A stretch of DNA of 64,000 bases from Faucicola mancuniensis (GCF_046523945.1 NZ_CP171363.1:1984001-2048000), one strand, 5' to 3'; positions 43,928-53,952 are shown, numbered from the stretch's first letter. Program-made: numbers and translations. The notes: generated by a model not told the origin, from the letters alone.

Positions 43928-45121
43928 TTATTCCGCTTTTTCTTCTGCCACATCTTCATGTAATGACAATGCCGTTGCACTGCCATCATCTTTTGAGCCG
44001 CGTGTGCTTTTTAGCTTGATTTGTAAACGCAATTCGTTGGCAGAATCGGCATTACGAATGGCTTCATCATAAGTAATCGCCCCTTCGTTATACAGGTCAA
44101 ACAACGCTTGGTCAAAGGTCTGCATACCAAGTTCACGAGATTTTGTCATAATCGCCTTTAACTCGTGCATATTGCCTTTTAGGATAATATCGGCAATGAG
44201 CGGTGTGTTTAACATAATCTCAACCGCCGCACGGCGACCTTTGCCATCTTCGGTACGAATCAGACGCTGAGAAATAATCGCTTTCATATTGGACGACAAA
44301 TCCATCAATAGCTGACCTTTTCGCTCTTCTGGGAAAAAGTTAATGATACGGTCAAGCGTTTGGTTGGCGTTGTTGGCGTGCAATGTACCTAAGCACAAAT
44401 GCCCTGTTTCGGCAAAGGCAATGGCGTGTTCCATCGTTTCAGTATCACGAATTTCCCCAATCAAAATCACATCAGGGGCTTGTCGCAAAGTGTTTTTTAG
44501 GGCATTGTGCCAAGAGTGGCTATCCACGCCCACTTCACGGTGGGTAATCATGGATTTTTTGTGTTTGTGAACGTATTCCACAGGGTCTTCTACAGTGATG
44601 ATATGTCCTGCTTGGTTTTCGTTGCGGTAGTCAATCATCGCCGCCAAAGACGTGGATTTACCAGAACCTGTACCGCCAACCACCAATACCAAACCACGTT
44701 TTTCCATAATAACATCACGAAGTTTTTGTGGGAGCATAAGTTTTTCAAAGTTAGGAATTTCTGCTGCGATGGTACGAATCACCATGCCGACTTGGAGTTG
44801 TTGTTGAAAGACATTGACACGAAAGCGAGAGACATTTGGCACGTTAATCGCAAAGTTGCACTCAAGGTGTTCTTCAAATTCTTCACGCTGTCTGTCATTC
44901 ATCAAGCTATAGGCAAACAGTTTGGTTTTTTCTGATGTTAAAGTTTTTTGGCTAAGCGGTTTCATCAAGCCTTGATGTTTGACACTTGGCGGAAATTCTG
45001 CGGTGATAAACAGGTCAGAACCGCCGATTTCCACGACTTTTGTCAGCATATTAAACATGACATTGCGTGCTTCGTGGAGCGATTCTTCTGCAAAGTGTTT
45101 TAAGGATTCTTCATTAACCAT
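43928..45121 (-). CDS. pilU: Type IV pilus retraction ATPase PilU
   Basis: A 397-residue secretion-type ATPase that helps PilT power pilus retraction, hence twitching and DNA uptake. The segment EIGGSDLFITAEFPPSVKHQ near residue 30 favours PilU over PilT. Walker A is GGTGSGKSTS (near 152), the Asp box IITVEDPVEYVH, Walker B VILIGEIRDTETM and the His box AETGHLCLGTLHANNANQ. ATG 45121 with AGAGG is chosen. The frame stays open upstream through a MITE copy to 45259, which would add 46 residues, but no ribosome site supports that. pilT is not adjacent. Confidence 0.92.
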   Translation of the reverse strand: MVNEESLKHFAEESLHEARNVMFNMLTKVVEIGGSDLFITAEFPPSVKHQGLMKPLSQKTLTSEKTKLFAYSLMNDRQREEFEEHLECNFAINVPNVSRFRVNVFQQQLQVGMVIRTIAAEIPNFEKLMLPQKLRDVIMEKRGLVLVVGGTGSGKSTSLAAMIDYRNENQAGHIITVEDPVEYVHKHKKSMITHREVGVDSHSWHNALKNTLRQAPDVILIGEIRDTETMEHAIAFAETGHLCLGTLHANNANQTLDRIINFFPEERKGQLLMDLSSNMKAIISQRLIRTEDGKGRRAAVEIMLNTPLIADIILKGNMHELKAIMTKSRELGMQTFDQALFDLYNEGAITYDEAIRNADSANELRLQIKLKSTRGSKDDGSATALSLHEDVAEEKAE

Positions 45122-45140
45122 AACAGCCTCTGTTGTAAAA

Positions 45141-45350
45141 TTAGAACCTATATTCACAACGTTTTTGCAATGAAAAATGAAATAAATCGCCAGCTTTTCA
45201 AGGAAAAAACGCAGACTGATAGTCATTCTATCAGGCAAGTTTTTGACGCAGAAAAGCAAGATTCAGCGATTTTCCATGCAAAAGCAAATAAATATCTACT
45301 TTTAAAATTTGTAAAATGTTACTGCGTAATGTTGTGAATACAGGTTCTTA
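45141..45350. mobile_element. MITE copy C, about 204 bp, just upstream of pilU
   Basis: Ends GAACCTATATTCACAACGTT and AATGTTGTGAATACAGGTTC; perfect TTA duplication at 45141-45143 and 45348-45350. It begins 20 bases before the pilU start codon, so it must lie in the pilU leader or promoter. Together with the terminator of the BI-1 gene it fills most of the 400-bp gap. Confidence 0.85.
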
Positions 45351-45470
45351 GATAGATTTGAAAAAATTGAACTATTATAACGAATTTAAGCACAGTTTTC
45401 ATACCATTCAGCCCTAAAGGCGTAAAAATGTTGATAAACTGTAAGCCATGTTTGAGTTTGACTAAAAACA

Positions 45471-45503
45471 AAAAAAACACGGCTCAAAAACCGTGTTTTT
45501 TTT
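45471..45503 (-). terminator. Rho-independent terminator of the BI-1 family gene
   Basis: AAAAAAACACGG, loop CTCAAAAA, CCGTGTTTTTTTT, 18 bases after the stop codon of the minus-strand gene at 45522. A-tract and T-tract flank the stem on both strands. Confidence 0.85.
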
Positions 45504-45521
45504 GAAAATCTAAGATTGCGA

Positions 45522-46241
45522 TTAATCTTGTAAATTACGCAAAAAACGTACAAATTCAATGTACATCCAAACCAATGTTGATAAAATACCGATACTTAGC
45601 ACCCATTCAAAACTTTCATCAACGCCAGATTGATAAGCACGTTCTACATTGTCAAAATCCAACAACAAGCTAAATGACGCAATCACCACAACCAACAAGC
45701 TAAACGCTACGGCTGTGATACCGCCACTAAACAAATAAGGAATAGAACTACCAAACAAACTTAAGCCAATTTGCACCAAATACACAAGGCTAATGGCAAT
45801 GATGGCTGACATCATGACTGAGCGAAATTTTTCGGTAACTTTAATCACATTGGCACGATATAACGCAAGCATTACCCCTGCGGTAACAAAGGTTGCCACC
45901 ATTGCCGTTACCGCAACCGTTGGGAATTGCGTGGTAACAAATAATGAAATCGCCCCAATCAAAATCCCTTCTAACATAGCATAAGGCACAGCCAATACTT
46001 TGCCCAAATGCGGTTTTGCAATCACAGCCCAGCCCATACCAAAAGCGACCAACATACTGATTAAACTTGCCGCATAAATAAATGTTGAACTAAGTCCTGC
46101 AAAAATCGCCAACATAAAAAAACTAAACCCTGTAAATGCTGACAAGCCTAACAAAAACGAAGTCTTACGCACCACGCCTTGAATCGTCATCGGCGTGTTA
46201 CTCACTGCCAAATCAGCACGAGATAAAATTGGATTTGCCAT
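45522..46241 (-). CDS. Bax inhibitor-1/YccA family membrane protein
   Basis: A 239-residue protein with seven predicted membrane helices, typical of BI-1 (TMBIM) proteins. Seen are GWAVIAKPHLGKVLAVPYAM, and the C-terminal AYQSGVDESFEWVLSIGILS with the acidic residues conserved in the pH-sensing bacterial calcium-leak relatives. E. coli YccA is an FtsH substrate and modulator. ATG 46241 with a GGTAGGAT ribosome site is preferred over 46274. Confidence 0.88.
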   Translation of the reverse strand: MANPILSRADLAVSNTPMTIQGVVRKTSFLLGLSAFTGFSFFMLAIFAGLSSTFIYAASLISMLVAFGMGWAVIAKPHLGKVLAVPYAMLEGILIGAISLFVTTQFPTVAVTAMVATFVTAGVMLALYRANVIKVTEKFRSVMMSAIIAISLVYLVQIGLSLFGSSIPYLFSGGITAVAFSLLVVVIASFSLLLDFDNVERAYQSGVDESFEWVLSIGILSTLVWMYIEFVRFLRNLQD

Positions 46242-46520
46242 AAAATATCCTACCTTTTTAAAATCTAAATACAATCAAATAACAGCATTTAAATTAGCAA
46301 AAAAATTTATCTTTGTATAGCAATATATTGTGTTAAATCGTAAAATTTAAAGAAAATTTTGCATAAAATTGCCAAAAATTAGGTTGTTTTTATCAAAAAT
46401 CGCCTTTAAACATGCATTTCATCTAATTTTGACCCAATAGCTGTAAGTTTTACTTGCTTTTTTACCAAAATTTTTAGATGATAGAACCCTTTTTTATTTC
46501 TTTTTAAAGCCTTGATTATC

Positions 46521-48266
46521 ATGTTAAATTTGACCCCACGTTATCCAAAAAATTTAGACGCATTTCCGCAATTACAACCGATTGTCGAACAATCTTTGAC
46601 GATTGCCAATATTTTGGCAGGGCGTGGCGTGGTGGCGACTGATGAATTGGATTTGTCGCTTGGCGCAATGCTGCCTGCGGTAAATTTGTTGGGGCTTGAT
46701 AAAGCGGTTAGCCTGTTGGATAAAGCGATTGACAATCAACAAAAGATTTTGATTGTGGGCGATTTTGATTGTGATGGGGCGACCAGCACGGCGTTGATGG
46801 TGCGAGTGTTGCGAGAGATTGGGGCAAATGTTGAGTTTTTAGTGCCTGACCGTTTTAAATATGGTTATGGTTTGACCCCTGAAATCGTGGATTTGGGTGT
46901 GGCGGCTTATCAGCCAGATGTGATTGTAACCGTGGATAATGGCATTTCTAGCCATGCAGGGGTGAACCGTGCTAAAGAACATGGCTTGACGGTGATTATT
47001 ACCGACCATCATTTGACAACCAAAGCAACGCCAAATGCCGATGCGGTGGTAAATCCCAATCAGTTGGGCTGTGATTTTGCCAGTAAATCGCTGGTGGGTG
47101 TGGGCGTGGCGTTTTATGTGTTGGGAAATTTGGCAAAAGTTCGTAGACAGGCAAACAAATCTAGTACCCAAGTCAGCCGTTATTTGGATTTGGTGGCGTT
47201 GGGGACGGTTGCCGATGTGGGCGTACTTGACCAAAATAATCGGATTTTGGTGGCACATGGATTACAAAAAATTCGCCAAAATCAATGCTGTTTTGGCATT
47301 TTGGCATTGTTAGAACAGGCAGGCAAGTATGCCGATGAAATGACGGTGCAAGATTTTGGCTTTATTATCGGGCCTCGTATCAATGCGGCTGGGCGAATGG
47401 ACAATATGCGAATTGGCATTGAATGTTTATTAACCAATGATTGGGTCGAAGCCCAACGACTGGCTCAACAGCTAGATGACTTGAACAAAAATCGCCGTCA
47501 AGTGGAACAAGAAATGCGAGAACAAGCCGATACGGTGCTTGCCAAATTAAACGACAATCAAGCGATTACTCGTAGTGTGATTTTGTATCAAGACGACTGG
47601 CATCAAGGCGTGATTGGCATTGTCGCAGGTCGTTTAAAAGAAAAATATCATTTGCCCACCATTGTGTTTGCCCCTGCCGATACCAATGCGATTTGTGACA
47701 ACGACTTTATCAAGGGTTCGGCTCGTTCCATTGCGGGGATTCATATTCGTGATGCGATTGAAGCGGTGGCGACTGATTATCCTGATTTAATCAGTCATTT
47801 TGGTGGTCATGCGATGGCGGCAGGTTTAACCATAGAAAAAGGCAAATTTGAGCTATTTTGCCAAGCCTTTAACAAGGTCATGCAATCGCTTGACGATGAT
47901 GTATTTGCTGAAACTTTGTTTACTGATGGGCAGTTAGCCCCACAAGAGTTTAGTTTGGGGTTTTTGGATTATTTGGACAATTTGACGGTTTGGGGACATG
48001 GATTTTTGCCACCGATGTTTGATGGTGTGTTTGTGGTGCAGGATTTTCGGGTGCTAAAAGAGCGTCATTTAAAGCTGTGGTTAAGCTATGATAATTTGCC
48101 AATGACGCTAGAAGCAGTCTGGTTTAACGCCGATTTTGATAAGGTGAATATCGCCCAAGTCATGCGTGGCGTGTCAAATATTCATGCCTTATTTGTGCTT
48201 GAAAAAAATGATTTTAACGGACAGATTAAATTACAATTAAACATTAAAAAAGCGGTGTTAATTTGA
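46521..48266 (+). CDS. recJ: Single-stranded-DNA-specific exonuclease RecJ
   Basis: A 581-residue DHH-family 5'-3' exonuclease for recombination and mismatch repair. DHH motifs: VGDFDCDGATSTALMVR (about 76-92), VTVDNGISSHAG, IITDHHLTT (DHH at about 160-162), ALGTVADVG. The DHHA1 segment FGGHAMAAGLTI is near residue 434. A TTG three codons upstream is also in frame, but the ATG at 46521 is used. Divergent from the BI-1 gene across 280 bases that hold both promoters. Confidence 0.95.
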   Translation: MLNLTPRYPKNLDAFPQLQPIVEQSLTIANILAGRGVVATDELDLSLGAMLPAVNLLGLDKAVSLLDKAIDNQQKILIVGDFDCDGATSTALMVRVLREIGANVEFLVPDRFKYGYGLTPEIVDLGVAAYQPDVIVTVDNGISSHAGVNRAKEHGLTVIITDHHLTTKATPNADAVVNPNQLGCDFASKSLVGVGVAFYVLGNLAKVRRQANKSSTQVSRYLDLVALGTVADVGVLDQNNRILVAHGLQKIRQNQCCFGILALLEQAGKYADEMTVQDFGFIIGPRINAAGRMDNMRIGIECLLTNDWVEAQRLAQQLDDLNKNRRQVEQEMREQADTVLAKLNDNQAITRSVILYQDDWHQGVIGIVAGRLKEKYHLPTIVFAPADTNAICDNDFIKGSARSIAGIHIRDAIEAVATDYPDLISHFGGHAMAAGLTIEKGKFELFCQAFNKVMQSLDDDVFAETLFTDGQLAPQEFSLGFLDYLDNLTVWGHGFLPPMFDGVFVVQDFRVLKERHLKLWLSYDNLPMTLEAVWFNADFDKVNIAQVMRGVSNIHALFVLEKNDFNGQIKLQLNIKKAVLI

Positions 48267-48285
48267 TAATGAAATTGTTAAATAC

Positions 48286-48954
48286 TTATTTTTTCATAAT
48301 ATTAAACCATTGATGAACAGGGGCTAAATACCAATCATAACGAATTGCCAACATTCGTACACAAAAAACCGTAAGCATGGTGCTAATTTCCACCACCCAA
48401 CTCGGTAGCGACAAGTGTTGCAAGCCAAAAAACACCAACGCCCCTGCAATCCCTGCACTGATATAAATCTCTTTTCGCAGTACCAACGGAATTTCGTTAC
48501 AAATCATATCTCGTATCATACCACCAACGATGATGGTAACAATGCCGAGCAATGTCGCAATCAATGGATTTGCCCCATAACTTAACGCCACTTTTAAACC
48601 AATCAAGGTAAAAGCCGACAGCCCAATGGTGTCGGTAAATTTTAACCATTTATCCACCGTCTGTGGGCTAATACGTTGGCTATTTTCAAAAAATGCTTGA
48701 AAAATCAATGATGTAATGGTGATAACAATCAAATAATTCATATCCACCATCCAAAATAATGGGTGGCGATTTAACATCACATCACGCACCGTACCACCAC
48801 CAATCGCCGTTACCATAGATACCAAAATACAGCCCATAGGGTCGAAGTTTTTTGAGCGTGCTAAAATCGTGCCTGATACGCTACAGGCAACAATACCAAT
48901 CATATCAAATAGATAGATGATGGATTTTGGGTCAAAGGTAGTGTCTAATAACAT
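48286..48954 (-). CDS. TRIC-type trimeric intracellular cation channel family protein
   Basis: A 222-residue protein with about seven helices in two repeated halves. The glycine-rich signatures AIGGGTVRDVML and VGGMIRDMICNEIPLVLR are those of the UPF0126/TRIC family of potassium-permeable channels. It starts two bases after the stop of the YihY-type gene, so the two form a tight minus-strand operon. Confidence 0.88.
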   Translation of the reverse strand: MLLDTTFDPKSIIYLFDMIGIVACSVSGTILARSKNFDPMGCILVSMVTAIGGGTVRDVMLNRHPLFWMVDMNYLIVITITSLIFQAFFENSQRISPQTVDKWLKFTDTIGLSAFTLIGLKVALSYGANPLIATLLGIVTIIVGGMIRDMICNEIPLVLRKEIYISAGIAGALVFFGLQHLSLPSWVVEISTMLTVFCVRMLAIRYDWYLAPVHQWFNIMKK

Positions 48955-48956
48955 TT

Positions 48957-50684
48957 TTAAGGCATTTTGTCGTTGTTGGGTTTGTCCGCTTCGGTGATAA
49001 TGGTGATGTCTTTGGGCGGTTGCTGAATTTTTTGACTAATTTTACCGATAATTGGCAATTTTGCAAGGGTTGGCAACACACGTTTGTCCAATTGTTTGCT
49101 GACGCTTCTTTTGACGCTATTAAATTTTGATAAAACGGCGGTGGTATCTCGGGTTTGTTTGTTGTTAAATTTTTTATCGCCTTGCGAAGTGCTTGTTTGC
49201 GTTACATTTTTTTGAGCAACATTTGTTTGGCTAATGCTGTCGCTTTGTGGCGTTTCGCCGTTTAACAAACGCTCTTTATCGGTTTGTTTGATACGTTTGT
49301 CATCGTTATTTACATCACTGACCTGACCACCTGATAGTCCTATTTTTTCACGATTTTGGATAAATTCGTTTGCCACATCGCCATCATTTTTGGCGTGATG
49401 AATGTCATCAGCATTTGGGCGGTTTCTCGGTGGCATATTGTCAAAAATATTCGCCATCGGCATGTTAAATTGTTGTTTTAACATCGCTTCGCTACTTGCC
49501 AATGTGTCAATCCATTCGCTTGCCCAAGGTGCGTGGATTTTTAGCTCTTCTAAATCTTGCGAATGGGGCAAAGGATAAGGCAAATTTTTGTAAAAATCCC
49601 AAAAAGTATAATCGTTTAACGAACGCTTTAAAATATATTCGTCATGGTCGGACATGGTGATAAGGTTGTTGTCTTCCAAAAAGCTGATATAGCGATACCA
49701 ATGGGGCATTTCTTGGCGACCTAGCACATCACGCAAGCCTGCTTCGGTCACGGCATTACCCAACTTATGTTCGCGATATAGCACATTTAACATATCCATA
49801 ATGCTAAACAGGGCATGGCGTGGATTGACTTCTTTGGTGTTAAAAATCGTCAAACAATAACTAATCTGCACCCCAAGCAAAATCACGTTCCACGACAAAT
49901 ATACCCACAATAAAAACACAGGCAACACCGCAAACGCACCATACACTTTTTCATAACTGGTAAAATTTTGTACCACAAAACCAAAAGTTTGTTTTAACAA
50001 TTCAAAAATAATGCCTGTAATCACGCCTGCGATTAACGCAAATTTGAACCGCACTTGACAACGTGGGATAAACCAATACATCAACACAAAACCCAACGTC
50101 ATCACCGCAACCGAGCCAATCTGCACCCAAATCGCCCAGTTAATCGCATAACCGCCAATTTGCTGCTTTAAAAAACTCAAACTTTGTACAGTACTAGACG
50201 CAATAAACGCTGTACCAAGCACCAACGGAGCAAGGGTGATAATCGCCCAATAACGCAATAAACTTACGACTGTGGTTTCTTTTTGTTCAACTTTCCAAAT
50301 TTCGTTAAAAGTAGCTTCAATGGTAATCAAGGTCATTACCGTGGTAACAAACAATGCACCCAAACCAATCACTGTCAAGTTAGACGACTTTTCCGCAAAA
50401 TCATTAAAATATTGGGTAACTTGAAATCCGCTAGACGGTAACAGATTGCTATAAATCATCTGCTGAATACTTTCTTTTGCCCCTGTCAGCTGTGGCACAG
50501 ATGACAAAATTACCAAAACCAAGGTCAAAACAGGCACGATGGATAACAAAGTCGTGTAGGTTAAAGAAGCCGATTTTTGTGTGCAATTATCATTTAAAAA
50601 GTTTTTTACCAAATAAATCAAAAACTTGACCCAATGATTTTGCATAAAAGGCATTTTTTTTAATTTCACTAACAGTTCATTCAT
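48957..50684 (-). CDS. YihY/BrkB-family inner membrane protein with extended tail
   Basis: A 575-residue protein. Residues 1-300 form the YihY/virulence factor BrkB domain with about six helices (KSASLTYTTLLSIVPVLTLV, TFNEIWKVE, YGAFAVLPVFLLWVYLSWNV). A soluble region with winged-helix character follows (about 310-420). The last 150 residues are a polar, probably disordered tail. Its function is not settled in any species; it is not the RNase BN once claimed. First gene of an operon with the TRIC-type gene. Confidence 0.85.
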   Translation of the reverse strand: MNELLVKLKKMPFMQNHWVKFLIYLVKNFLNDNCTQKSASLTYTTLLSIVPVLTLVLVILSSVPQLTGAKESIQQMIYSNLLPSSGFQVTQYFNDFAEKSSNLTVIGLGALFVTTVMTLITIEATFNEIWKVEQKETTVVSLLRYWAIITLAPLVLGTAFIASSTVQSLSFLKQQIGGYAINWAIWVQIGSVAVMTLGFVLMYWFIPRCQVRFKFALIAGVITGIIFELLKQTFGFVVQNFTSYEKVYGAFAVLPVFLLWVYLSWNVILLGVQISYCLTIFNTKEVNPRHALFSIMDMLNVLYREHKLGNAVTEAGLRDVLGRQEMPHWYRYISFLEDNNLITMSDHDEYILKRSLNDYTFWDFYKNLPYPLPHSQDLEELKIHAPWASEWIDTLASSEAMLKQQFNMPMANIFDNMPPRNRPNADDIHHAKNDGDVANEFIQNREKIGLSGGQVSDVNNDDKRIKQTDKERLLNGETPQSDSISQTNVAQKNVTQTSTSQGDKKFNNKQTRDTTAVLSKFNSVKRSVSKQLDKRVLPTLAKLPIIGKISQKIQQPPKDITIITEADKPNNDKMP

Positions 50685-50804
50685 AAAATTTCATCACATA
50701 AAACAAATAGAAATATGTTATCATAAAACAACAACAAATAATGTGAAATTCTGTGATATAACTGTACAAATCTGTGAAATTTTAACCAATATTTGCCAAA
50801 TTTT

Positions 50805-51218
50805 ATGAAAAATAACGCCAATTCTGCCCTAAAACCTGTTTATCCCATTCACCAAAAATTAAAAATTAGCTATATTACTTGGTTAATTTTTCGCTTGTTT
50901 GGGGTGGCGATTTTGTCATTTTTATTGTTAAAAAGTCAGCCGTCTGTCATTGGCGGTATGGTGTGGCAAGGGCTTTGGCTGTTGCCTGTGATGCTGTGTA
51001 CGCCTGTGATTGTAAAGGGAAAAAGCCCGTATGCTTTGCTGTTGGTGAGTATGCTGTTATTGGTGTATATGGGCGGAAGTGGCATGGTGGCGTTAAAGCA
51101 TGGTTTTAGCCAAGTTTGGGCGTTGTGTGCGGTGTGGATTGTGGATTTTTGTTTATTAACTTTGGTAAATGTATGGTTGTTTGTTCTGTTAAAACGTTTG
51201 CCAAAAATGAATGGGTGA
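50805..51218 (+). CDS. DUF2069 family membrane protein
   Basis: A 137-residue hydrophobic protein with four predicted helices (ITWLIFRLFGVAILSFLLL, WLLPVMLCTPVIV, ALLLVSMLLLVYMGG, WIVDFCLLTLVNVWLFVLL), matching DUF2069 by size, helix number and placement of the second-helix Pro. Function unknown. The ATG at 50805 is preferred to a TTG at 50793. Confidence 0.65.
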   Translation: MKNNANSALKPVYPIHQKLKISYITWLIFRLFGVAILSFLLLKSQPSVIGGMVWQGLWLLPVMLCTPVIVKGKSPYALLLVSMLLLVYMGGSGMVALKHGFSQVWALCAVWIVDFCLLTLVNVWLFVLLKRLPKMNG

Positions 51219-51383
51219 TAAGACGTTTGGTTTTTTAAAAACAGATTTTGCCATGATTAGATTTAATCAAAAAAATCCATGTTATTGATATAGGCTTTTG
51301 TAGAATTCTCGATATAGTTTTTGGTGTTGTTCATGATAATTATCGTTTATTTACGGTATGGATTTTGAAAATACCAATAAATT

Positions 51384-51653
51384 TTACCAATCTTCAGTTT
51401 CAATCAGTTTATCATAATTGGGCAGTTTGGTATCATTTGGTTGATAAGTATTATCAATTTTTTGGTAAACTTGATTACGATACGGATATTTTTTGATAAT
51501 TTCATTAATTGCCGTGTCAAGTTCATCTTTGGAAAACCAAACATTGCCACATTCACCACAGCCATAAAATTCATCAATAAAACAAACCCAACCGCTACAA
51601 TGAGCAGTTGGGCAATGGATTTGAAAGTTAGTATTTTCTGGTTGATTTAACAT
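51384..51653 (-). CDS. Small zinc-ribbon-like protein downstream of nrdA
   Basis: An 89-residue protein. Four cysteines (CPTAHCSGW and FYGCGECGNVWF) in the first half suggest one zinc-binding ribbon; the second half is helical and Asn/Lys-rich. The ATG at 51653 lies 13 bases after the nrdA stop, so the gene is probably co-transcribed with nrdA. Family not recognised; a link to ribonucleotide reduction is inferred only from position. Confidence 0.6.
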   Translation of the reverse strand: MLNQPENTNFQIHCPTAHCSGWVCFIDEFYGCGECGNVWFSKDELDTAINEIIKKYPYRNQVYQKIDNTYQPNDTKLPNYDKLIETEDW

Positions 51654-51666
51654 AAAAAACTTTCGT

Positions 51667-53952
51667 TTAAAGCGTACACGCCCCACCTGCACAACCATCT
51701 AAATCATCTTGAGCGTCATTCGCCCCATCGCGAGTGTTATGATAATACAAGGTTTTTACGCCCAACTTATACGCCATCAACAAATCTTGAATCATCACCT
51801 TCATTGGCACACGCCCATCTTCAAACTTTGTTGGGTCATAATTGGTATTTGCCGAAATGCTTTGGTCGATAAATTTTTGCATAATCGCTACCAATCGCAA
51901 ATAACCTGTATTATTTGGCATTTGCCATAACAACTCATAGCTATCACGCAATTTGTCAATCTCTGGCACAACTTGTTTTAAAATTCCGTCTTTTGACGCT
52001 TTTACCGAAACCAAGCCACGAGGCGGTTCAATGCCGTTGGTTGCATTGGCGATTTGGCTTGACGTTTCTGACGGCATTAATGCTGACAAGGTAGAATTGC
52101 GTAAACCATGCGTTTTGATGTCATTGCGTAGGCTTTCCCAGTCAAGGTGTAAGGCTTCATTGCACACAGCATCAAGGTCTTTTTTGTAAGTGTCAATCGG
52201 CAAGATCCCTTGTGAATAGGTGGTATCGCCAAATGCAGGGCAAGCTCCTTGTTCTTTTGCCAATTTGTTTGACGCTTTTAGCAAATAATACTGGAACGCT
52301 TCAAACGTGCGATGTGTTAAGCCCAACGCTTTTTCGTCCGAATATTTTGTGCAATTTTTTGCCAAATAATAGGCATAATTAATCACCCCCACGCCCAACG
52401 TACGGCGTTTCATTGAGCCATTTTTGGCGGCGGCGACAGGGTAATCTTGATAATCCAGTAACGCATCTAATGCTCGTACAATCAATTCGGCAGGTTCTTC
52501 AATCTCGGCAACATCGTTAATTTCGCCCAAATTAATGCCAGACAAGGTACAAAGGGCAATTTCGCCTTTTTCATCATTAATATTGTCAAGCGGTTTTGTT
52601 GGCAAGGCAATTTCCATACACAGATTAGATTGACGAATCGGTGCGAGTGCAGGATTAAACGGGCTGTGCGTGTTGCAATGGTCAACGTTTTGCACATAAA
52701 TACGCCCTGTACTTGCACGTTCTTGCATCATTAGGCTAAACAAATCTTGTGCCGAAATGCTTTGTTTACGAATGCTTTCGTCTTTTTCGTACATTTCATA
52801 AAGACGTTCAAATTCAGCTTGGTCAGCAAAAAACGCATCGTACAAACCTGCAACATCAGACGGTGAAAACAGGGTGATATTTTGTCCTTTAATCAAGCGT
52901 TGATACATGGTTTTATTAATCTGCACGCCATAATCCATGTGGCGAACACGGTTGTCTTCCACACCACGATTATTTTTTAGCACAAGCAAATTTTCTACTT
53001 CTAAATGCCAAATCGGATAAAATAACGTTGCTGCACCGCCACGCACACCGCCTTGCGAACAGCATTTTACTGCGGTTTGGAACAATTTATAAAACGGAAT
53101 ACAGCCTGTATGCTGGGCTTCACCGCCACGAATGCTACTGCCAATCGCACGAATTCGCCCTGCATTCACGCCAATCCCTGCCCGTTGCGACACATAACGC
53201 ACAATCGCAGACGTGGTCGCATTGATACTATCAAGACTATCATCGCACTCAATCAGCACGCACGAGCTAAACTGACGAGTAGGCGTACGCACGCCAGACA
53301 TAATCGGCGTTGGCAGTGAGATTTTAAAAGTGGAAGTCGCATCATAAAAACGTTTGATATAGTCCAAACGGGTTGCTTTATCGTACAATTTATCATAATT
53401 GGCAAACAAACACATACCGACCAACATATACAAAAACTGCGGACTTTCAAACACTTGTTTGCTAACACGGTCTTGTACCAAATATTTGCCTTCCATTTGT
53501 TTGACAGCGGCATAGGCAAAATTCAAATCACGGTTGTGGTCAATATAAGCATTTAATTCATCAAACTCACTTTCTACATAGTCTGCTAACAAATGTTTGT
53601 CATATTTGCCATTTTCTACCAATTTTTTGACATGAGCAAACAAATGTGGTGGTTCAAAATCGCCATAGGCGATTTTACGTAAATGAAAAATCGCCAAACG
53701 TGCCGCTAAATACTGATAATCAGGCGTGGCAACCGAAATCAAGTCCGCTGCTGATTTGATAATGGTTTCGTGGATACTTTTGGTGGTAATATTGTCATAA
53801 AATTGGATATGAGCGGACAATTCCACCTGTGAAACGGACACATTGTCTAAGCCTTCTGCTGCCCATTCAATGACCTTGTGAATTTTATCTAAATTAATCG
53901 GTTCTAAACGTCCATCACGTTTTTGTACTTTTAAATTTTCAAATTTGGTCAT
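51667..53952 (-). CDS. nrdA: Class Ia ribonucleotide reductase large subunit NrdA
   Basis: A 761-residue catalytic subunit that reduces ribonucleoside diphosphates to deoxy forms. An N-terminal ATP-cone (KVQKRDGRLEPINLDKIHKV) is followed by FSSCVLIECDDSLDSI with an active-site Cys, NLCMEIALP with the catalytic Cys and Glu, and a C-terminal redox pair (DGCAGGACTL). nrdB, the radical subunit usually downstream, is not adjacent; a small zinc-ribbon gene takes its place. Likely controlled by NrdR (see 54110-54158). Confidence 0.96.
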   Translation of the reverse strand: MTKFENLKVQKRDGRLEPINLDKIHKVIEWAAEGLDNVSVSQVELSAHIQFYDNITTKSIHETIIKSAADLISVATPDYQYLAARLAIFHLRKIAYGDFEPPHLFAHVKKLVENGKYDKHLLADYVESEFDELNAYIDHNRDLNFAYAAVKQMEGKYLVQDRVSKQVFESPQFLYMLVGMCLFANYDKLYDKATRLDYIKRFYDATSTFKISLPTPIMSGVRTPTRQFSSCVLIECDDSLDSINATTSAIVRYVSQRAGIGVNAGRIRAIGSSIRGGEAQHTGCIPFYKLFQTAVKCCSQGGVRGGAATLFYPIWHLEVENLLVLKNNRGVEDNRVRHMDYGVQINKTMYQRLIKGQNITLFSPSDVAGLYDAFFADQAEFERLYEMYEKDESIRKQSISAQDLFSLMMQERASTGRIYVQNVDHCNTHSPFNPALAPIRQSNLCMEIALPTKPLDNINDEKGEIALCTLSGINLGEINDVAEIEEPAELIVRALDALLDYQDYPVAAAKNGSMKRRTLGVGVINYAYYLAKNCTKYSDEKALGLTHRTFEAFQYYLLKASNKLAKEQGACPAFGDTTYSQGILPIDTYKKDLDAVCNEALHLDWESLRNDIKTHGLRNSTLSALMPSETSSQIANATNGIEPPRGLVSVKASKDGILKQVVPEIDKLRDSYELLWQMPNNTGYLRLVAIMQKFIDQSISANTNYDPTKFEDGRVPMKVMIQDLLMAYKLGVKTLYYHNTRDGANDAQDDLDGCAGGACTL

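Noticed and set aside
43928..45259. A longer PilU starting inside the MITE at 45259
   Set aside because: The extension is MITE sequence, has no ribosome site, and is absent from PilU proteins in general; the ATG at 45121 has a good site.
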